Part shown: positions 59,869 through 64,000 of the stretch, piece by piece | How the letters are laid out: the number at the start of each line of letters is the position of its first letter | Position numbering within the stretch: the stretch's first letter is position 1 | Assembly: GCF_028368975.1 (NCBI RefSeq) | Contig: NZ_JAQNDM010000002.1 | Span: 992,001-1,056,000 of the forward strand | Direction of reading: 5' to 3' | DNA from: Stigmatella ashevillena | GTDB taxonomy: Bacteria; Myxococcota; Myxococcia; Myxococcales; Myxococcaceae | Length of the DNA: 64,000 nucleotides | Notes under the pieces: generated by a model | Told to the model about the DNA's origin: nothing | Databases searched by the model: none | Seen by the model: the letters and a program-made list of their open reading frames with translations, nothing else | Position numbers and translations under genes: made by a program

Positions 59869-60318
59869 CTTTGCTATTTGAAGGGGGGCTGAGAGAGTCT
59901 TTAGGTCTTTCCAAACACAGACATTCACTGCGTCCTGTGGCCCTGGGAAATAAACAAAGACATCCATTGGAGGGCCCCCGTCCACTCGAACGCCTGCCCT
60001 CCCCTCAAACGAGCAAGACCCGTGCGCTCCCGCACGTGCTCCTTGCTCACGGGCCCTCTCTGCGCTGCCTGGGCCCCTGAGCGCCAAGTCTTATGCCCTT
60101 CAAAAGGTGCCGTCATAAGTCCCGGCAACGTCACAAAAGCCGGGCAGAGACTCTCTTCCCATGGCGCGCAAACCGAGATGGCATTGGACACAGGAGTCGA
60201 GGAATATGACCGCCCTGCATGAGATTGTTGGAAGCGTGGAAGCCCCTCGCCAGGACTGAGATTCCAGCCACGCCACACAATTCATCAGCCGCAATTACGG
60301 AACTCTAGAAATCGTGGC
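59869..60318 (+). other. Intergenic region before the lipid operon
   Basis: About 450 bases without a convincing gene; all frames are short and lack codon bias. GC is lower than in the surrounding genes. Two small hairpins are visible: CTTATG with CATAAG near 60092-60120, and CCCGGC with GCCGGG at 60121-60144. I see no known riboswitch. Confidence 0.5.
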
Positions 60319-60348
60319 TTGACGCCCAAATCACCCGTCGCCTATATG
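60319..60348 (+). promoter_or_regulatory. Sigma-70-type promoter of the lipid operon
   Basis: TTGACG (60319-60324) and TATATG (60343-60348) are separated by 18 bases. The start would be near 60355, 15 bases before the GTG of the first desaturase, with GAGGA in between. Confidence 0.65.
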
Positions 60349-60369
60349 ACGGTTTGAAAGAGGAATGCC

Positions 60370-61293
60370 GTGGCGAACATCCCCGAGCACGCTCGACTCG
60401 ACCAAATCCTGGCCATTGTTGTCACGATCGTTCCGACCCTGGGAACACTCGCTGCGGGACTTCTCTGGTGGGCAGGCCATGCCCCCACAGCGCCAGAGCT
60501 GATCACGGCGGCGATCCTATACATCATCACCGTCATTGGCCTGGAGGTCGGTTTTCACCGGCATCTGGCCCACCTTGCATTCAAGGCGCGGCCGGGCTTG
60601 CGCACGGCGCTCCTCGCGGCCGGCTCCATGGCCTTCCACGGCCCCGCGATCTGGTGGTGTGCCATCCATCGCCGCCACCACACGCTGAGTGATTTGGAGG
60701 GAGATCCGCACTCCCCCCGCCTCTCGGGAGACGGGGTGTGGGGCAAACTGAAAGGCTTCTATCACAGCCACATGGGCTGGCTCTTCACCGCGGGTTCGAC
60801 GCGGCCCGAGAACTGGCGTGACCGCGTCCGGGACCTTTACGAAGATGATCTGGTCCTGCGCATGCATCTGCAATACTATGTCTGGCTGGTCCTGGGCTTG
60901 ATCATTCCCACCGCAGTGAGCGGCTTCGCGCACGGCAGCCTGTTCGGCGCCCTGATGGGATTTCTCTGGGGCGGCATGGTCCGGATTTTTCTGGTCAATC
61001 AGTGCATCTGGTCCCTGAACTCGCTGTGCCACCTGATTGGAAAGCCCTATTTCCGCACCCGGGATTACAGCAAGAACAGCTTCGCCCTGGCACTGTTTAC
61101 CTTTGGCCAGGGCTGGCACAACAACCACCATGCCTTTCCGAGCTCTGCCTACACCGGACTCAAATGGTGGCAGATCGACTTTGGAGGGTGGGTCGTCTGG
61201 ACGCTGAAATCCGTCAGGCTGGTCTGGGATGTCCGCAAACCGACGCCCAAGATGATTGCCCTCAAAGAACTCTACACCAACCCGAAGAACTAG
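60370..61293 (+). CDS. Membrane fatty acid desaturase 1
   Basis: A 307-residue acyl-CoA/acyl-lipid desaturase from a GTG with GAGGA six bases upstream. The three His clusters of the di-iron site are present: HRHLAH (about 58-63), HRRHH (about 99-103) and HNNHH (about 252-256). Hydrophobic segments near 12-33, 40-58 and 165-205 match the four-helix membrane fold. It is most like the Delta-9 (DesC/SCD) type. It is the first gene of a five-gene operon (gaps of 12, 39, 12 and 5 bases) that includes a second desaturase and a carrier protein, so the substrate may be carrier-bound acyl chains. Confidence 0.92.
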   Translation: MANIPEHARLDQILAIVVTIVPTLGTLAAGLLWWAGHAPTAPELITAAILYIITVIGLEVGFHRHLAHLAFKARPGLRTALLAAGSMAFHGPAIWWCAIHRRHHTLSDLEGDPHSPRLSGDGVWGKLKGFYHSHMGWLFTAGSTRPENWRDRVRDLYEDDLVLRMHLQYYVWLVLGLIIPTAVSGFAHGSLFGALMGFLWGGMVRIFLVNQCIWSLNSLCHLIGKPYFRTRDYSKNSFALALFTFGQGWHNNHHAFPSSAYTGLKWWQIDFGGWVVWTLKSVRLVWDVRKPTPKMIALKELYTNPKN

Positions 61294-61305
61294 GGAGAAC
61301 CGACC

Positions 61306-61569
61306 GTGAGCAATCCCGCCGTCGCCAAGCAGCCGTCCGCAGGCAGCCGTGATTGGATGTGTCACTATCTGGCCAAGAAGCTGGGCGTCTCGCCCGATCA
61401 GGTGGACACCAAGAAGACCTTTGACAGCTTCGGACTCGACTCGGCCGAGGCCGTGCGCATGGTCGGTGATCTGGAGGACTTCGTTGGCCGCCGGCTGTCT
61501 CCCAGCCTGCCCTACAAGTACCCGACCATCGAAGCACTCTCCCAGCACCTGGATGCGGGCAAGAGCTGA
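61306..61569 (+). CDS. Acyl carrier protein
   Basis: An 87-residue carrier from a GTG with GGAGA upstream. The phosphopantetheine site is Ser in FGLDSAEAVRM. The surrounding sequence (KKTFDSFGLDS and PTIEALSQHLDAG) is more like PKS-type carrier domains than the FabF/AcpP carrier of primary fatty acid synthesis. Its place between desaturase and methyltransferase suggests a dedicated acyl carrier for this pathway. Confidence 0.9.
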   Translation: MSNPAVAKQPSAGSRDWMCHYLAKKLGVSPDQVDTKKTFDSFGLDSAEAVRMVGDLEDFVGRRLSPSLPYKYPTIEALSQHLDAGKS

Positions 61570-61608
61570 GCGCGTCACCCCTTCATTTCCCGGGACAGAG
61601 ACCTAGCC

Positions 61609-62493
61609 ATGTCAACCAGCGGAGCACAGGCGCAGGTGGGCGCCTCCAAAGAATCCATCCAGTATCACTACGATATCGGGAATGACTTCCTGGCCCTCGC
61701 GCAGGAAGAGACCCGTACGTACTCGTCCGCCATGTGGGAGGAAGGGGACACCCACGAGCAGGCCCAGATTCGCAAGCTGGACTACCACATCGGTCAAATC
61801 CGCGCGAAGGGCGCCGAGCGGGTCCTCGACATCGGCTGCGGCTGGGGTTCGCTGGTCAAGCGGCTGGCCGCGAACCACGGCGTCAAGCAGGTCGTGGGGC
61901 TCACGCTCAGCCAGGAGCAGAAGCGCTACATTCACCAGGCGATCAACCTGCCCCAGATCGAGGTGCGGTTGGAGAACTGGCAGGACTACCAGCCGAGCGA
62001 GCCGTTTGACGGCATCATCTCGCTGGGCGCCTTCGAGCACTTCGCCAAGATCGACGAGGACAAGATCGAGGCGTACCGGCGCTACTTCAAGCGCTGCTAC
62101 GATTTCCTGAAGCCTGGCGGCCGCATGTCCCTCCAGACCATGGCCTACGGCGACGTCCCTCGCGACCGCAAGCACAAGGACCTGTTCATTGCCCGCGAGG
62201 TGTTCCCCGAGTCGGACCTGCCGTACCTGGCCGACATCGTCCGCTCCAGCGAGATGCTCTTCGAAGTGGAGTTCATGCGCAACGACCGGCACGACTACGT
62301 CAAGACGATGCGGGCCTGGTTCGAGAACCTGCGCAGCAACCGCGAGAAGGCGCTGAAGCTGGTTCCGCTCGAGGTGATTGAGCGCTACGAGCGGATGTAC
62401 CGGACGATGAGCTACTCGTTCGACCTGGGGGCCTTCCACCTCTACCGCATCACCTTCCGGCGCATCGAACCCAACCGTTTCGGCAAAGACTGA
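61609..62493 (+). CDS. Cyclopropane-fatty-acid-synthase-like methyltransferase
   Basis: A 294-residue SAM-dependent methyltransferase of the CFA synthase family. It has QYHYDIGNDFLALAQEET and TYSSAMWEEGDT at the N-terminus, the SAM-binding motif VLDIGCGWGSLVKRLA (about 72-87), VVGLTLSQEQ and FDGIISLGAFEHF. Family members methylate or cyclopropanate double bonds of acyl chains. It lacks the N-terminal extension of E. coli Cfa and is closer in length to mycolic-acid type enzymes. In this operon the double bonds could come from the two desaturases. Confidence 0.9.
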   Translation: MSTSGAQAQVGASKESIQYHYDIGNDFLALAQEETRTYSSAMWEEGDTHEQAQIRKLDYHIGQIRAKGAERVLDIGCGWGSLVKRLAANHGVKQVVGLTLSQEQKRYIHQAINLPQIEVRLENWQDYQPSEPFDGIISLGAFEHFAKIDEDKIEAYRRYFKRCYDFLKPGGRMSLQTMAYGDVPRDRKHKDLFIAREVFPESDLPYLADIVRSSEMLFEVEFMRNDRHDYVKTMRAWFENLRSNREKALKLVPLEVIERYERMYRTMSYSFDLGAFHLYRITFRRIEPNRFGKD

Positions 62494-62505
62494 CCCCCGT
62501 GCCCC

Positions 62506-63465
62506 ATGAGCGAGAACATCCAGGCCGCGGCCCTTTCTGGCTCAGGGGGGCATGAGCGGCTTTCCAAATCGTCCCTGCTGCGCCACAGCCTCGTCATCCT
62601 CGTGCCGGTCCTCGGAACGTGCGCGGCGCTTGCCCTGTGGTGGAGCGGACTCGCGGTGCCGAAGACGGCGGACTTCATCTTGCTCGGGGTGTTCTATGTC
62701 CTGAACATCCTGGGAATGGAGTTGGCGTTCCACCGCTACTTCGCGCACCGGTCCTTCCGGGCGCCCCGGGCGGTGGAGATCGCCCTGGCGGCCCTCGGCT
62801 CCCTGGCGTACGTGGGGCCGATCATCTGGTGGGTGGCCATTCACCGCATCCACCACAAGAACACGGACCAGGAAGGTGATCCGCACTCGCCTTGGTGGCC
62901 CCAGTATCCTGGCCGCCTCCGGAGGCTCTACCACGCCCACGTGGGGTGGCTCCTGGATGCCCGGTGCGCGCGGCCGGAGCAGTGGGGCCGGTACGCGATG
63001 GACTTGTACAAGGATCCGGTCCTCTTCAAGTTCCACATGATGTACGACTACTGGCTGGTGCTCGGCCTGGCGCTTCCGGCGGCCATCGGCGGACTCATCC
63101 ATGGCTCGCTCCAGGGGGTGCTGCTCGGGTTTCTCTGGGGCGGGACGGTGCGGGTCTTCCTGGCCACCAACGCCATCTGGAGCGTCAACTCGCTGGGGCA
63201 TGCACTCGGGGGGCGCAGTCCCCTGGAGACCCGGGACAACAGCCGCAACTCGTTCTGGCAGGCCCTCGTCACGCTGGGCGCGGGCTGGCACAACAACCAC
63301 CACACCTTCCCTTCCTACGCGGTCACGTCCCTGCGCTGGTGGCAGGTCGATCTGACGGGCCTGCTCATCCGGACGCTGTCGCTGTTCCGGCTCACACGCG
63401 ACGTGCACATGCCCAACCCCGCCTCCGTGGAAGCCAAGAAGAAGAAACCCCTGGCGACGACCTGA
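62506..63465 (+). CDS. Membrane fatty acid desaturase 2
   Basis: A 319-residue paralogue of the first desaturase, with HRYFAH (about 76), HRIHHKN (about 118) and HNNHHTFP (about 265) and the same membrane pattern. The N-terminus is longer and more polar. Sequence differences around the second His box suggest different regiospecificity. It starts 12 bases after the methyltransferase. Confidence 0.92.
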   Translation: MSENIQAAALSGSGGHERLSKSSLLRHSLVILVPVLGTCAALALWWSGLAVPKTADFILLGVFYVLNILGMELAFHRYFAHRSFRAPRAVEIALAALGSLAYVGPIIWWVAIHRIHHKNTDQEGDPHSPWWPQYPGRLRRLYHAHVGWLLDARCARPEQWGRYAMDLYKDPVLFKFHMMYDYWLVLGLALPAAIGGLIHGSLQGVLLGFLWGGTVRVFLATNAIWSVNSLGHALGGRSPLETRDNSRNSFWQALVTLGAGWHNNHHTFPSYAVTSLRWWQVDLTGLLIRTLSLFRLTRDVHMPNPASVEAKKKKPLATT

Positions 63466-63470
63466 GCCTC

Positions 63471-64000
63471 ATGGCCACGCAAGAACTTCCCGCCGCTGCC
63501 CCTCGCCCCCTGCGCGCCTTCGACGTGCACGTGCACCTCTTCCCCGCCATGCTGGCGCGCTTCATCTGGAAGTGGTTCGAGGGAAACGCCTGGCAGATCC
63601 GACACAAGCCCGCGCCCGAGGAGACGTTTGATCTCCTGGCGCGCTACGGCATCGAGCGCATGGTCGGGCTCTGCTACACGCACCAGCCCGGCGTCGCCGG
63701 CATGCTCAACGACTTCATGGCGGAGATGGTCGCCGCCCATCCCGGGCGGCTCGTCGGCTTCGGCACCGTCCTGCCCGGGGAAGAAGGGTTCGAGGACGAA
63801 CTCCGGCGTGCGCTCGGGGAACTCCATCTCTCTGGCATCAAGATTCACTGCCACGTGCAGAAGATCGCGCCGGACGACGACCGCATGCTGCCGGTGTTCG
63901 ACACCCTCGCGGAGACGGGCAAGGTCCTGCAGATCCACTGCGGCCCGGTCTCCGAGAGCAAGGCGCACAAGAGCGAGATCGACGAGCTGTGCGCCGTCCC
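63471..64000 (+). CDS. Partial amidohydrolase-2 family metal-dependent hydrolase
   Basis: The first 176 codons of a gene cut by the right edge, starting five bases after the second desaturase. The metal-binding HxH is in RAFDVHVHLF (near residue 20), a further His is in GIKIHCHVQK, and the next is in LQIHCGP. This is the TIM-barrel amidohydrolase-2 type (ACMSD/gamma-resorcylate decarboxylase relatives), which hydrolyse or decarboxylate small acids. The role in the lipid operon is unclear. Confidence 0.82.
   Translation, partial: MATQELPAAAPRPLRAFDVHVHLFPAMLARFIWKWFEGNAWQIRHKPAPEETFDLLARYGIERMVGLCYTHQPGVAGMLNDFMAEMVAAHPGRLVGFGTVLPGEEGFEDELRRALGELHLSGIKIHCHVQKIAPDDDRMLPVFDTLAETGKVLQIHCGPVSESKAHKSEIDELCAV

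Noticed and set aside
60081-60200. Cyclic-di-GMP or other riboswitch before the lipid operon
   Set aside because: The words GGCAACGTCACAAAAGCCGGG look superficially similar to parts of GEMM, but the full consensus is absent and the promoter found lies downstream of it.

Overview
The window looks like chromosomal DNA of a myxobacterium of the Cystobacterineae type (Myxococcus, Stigmatella, Cystobacter, Archangium and relatives). The support is indirect: very high GC with strong G/C bias at third codon positions, a very high density of lipoproteins and secreted beta-propeller, beta-helix and PPC proteins, a sigma-54 type promoter, and an RDD/SpoIIM pair, HEAT proteins and trehalose/glycogen genes. 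I see no rRNA, tRNA, insertion sequence, integrase, CRISPR array or prophage module. The species cannot be named from this.

0-7.7 kb is a possible peptide (RiPP-like) export and tailoring locus. It holds an active C39-peptidase ABC exporter, a short HlyD-like stub, a second C39-type exporter whose peptidase has lost its catalytic Cys and His, and a 729-residue FkbH-type glyceryl-transfer enzyme with a PqqD/RRE-like N-terminus. A divergent partial gene leaves the left edge. 7.7-11.4 kb is one large gene with a nucleoside-phosphorylase domain, a P-loop NTPase and nine near-identical TPRs, an architecture typical of NLR-like immune proteins. It is convergent with a small DUF2019 gene.

12-31.7 kb is mixed metabolism and envelope: treS and hflX (minus strand), a FAD oxidoreductase fused to an acetoacetate-decarboxylase-like domain, a lipoprotein combining WWW-motif repeats with a serine beta-lactamase fold (like polyglycine hydrolases), glgC, a hydrolase, a beta-helix lipoprotein, a propeller lipoprotein, a LuxR-type regulator, the RDD-SpoIIM pair, and DnaJ-like and HEAT proteins.

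32-48.3 kb is almost entirely secreted or surface protein genes: a propeller-VWD protein, a subtilase, a PPC-domain protein, a vitellogenin-N-like HEAT protein with a secreted companion, and a five-gene plus-strand block in which two Hint-domain proteins flank a membrane-anchored protein and two paralogous propeller lipoproteins. The N-terminal module of the two Hint proteins recurs in the PPC protein. Genes here often have AT-rich upstream regions and hairpin terminators.

48.4-59.8 kb holds housekeeping and envelope genes: proC-divIVA-DUF167-peptidase, a small gene behind a sigma-54 promoter, a structured non-coding RNA candidate with its own terminator, polA (proofreading residues lost), msrA, an RsbQ-like hydrolase, a second beta-helix lipoprotein, and a Gly-rich protein with an unknown partner. 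60.3 kb to the right edge is a tight operon behind a near-consensus promoter: desaturase, acyl carrier protein, cyclopropane-synthase-like methyltransferase, second desaturase, and an amidohydrolase cut by the edge. It suggests a dedicated carrier-bound fatty-acid modification pathway.
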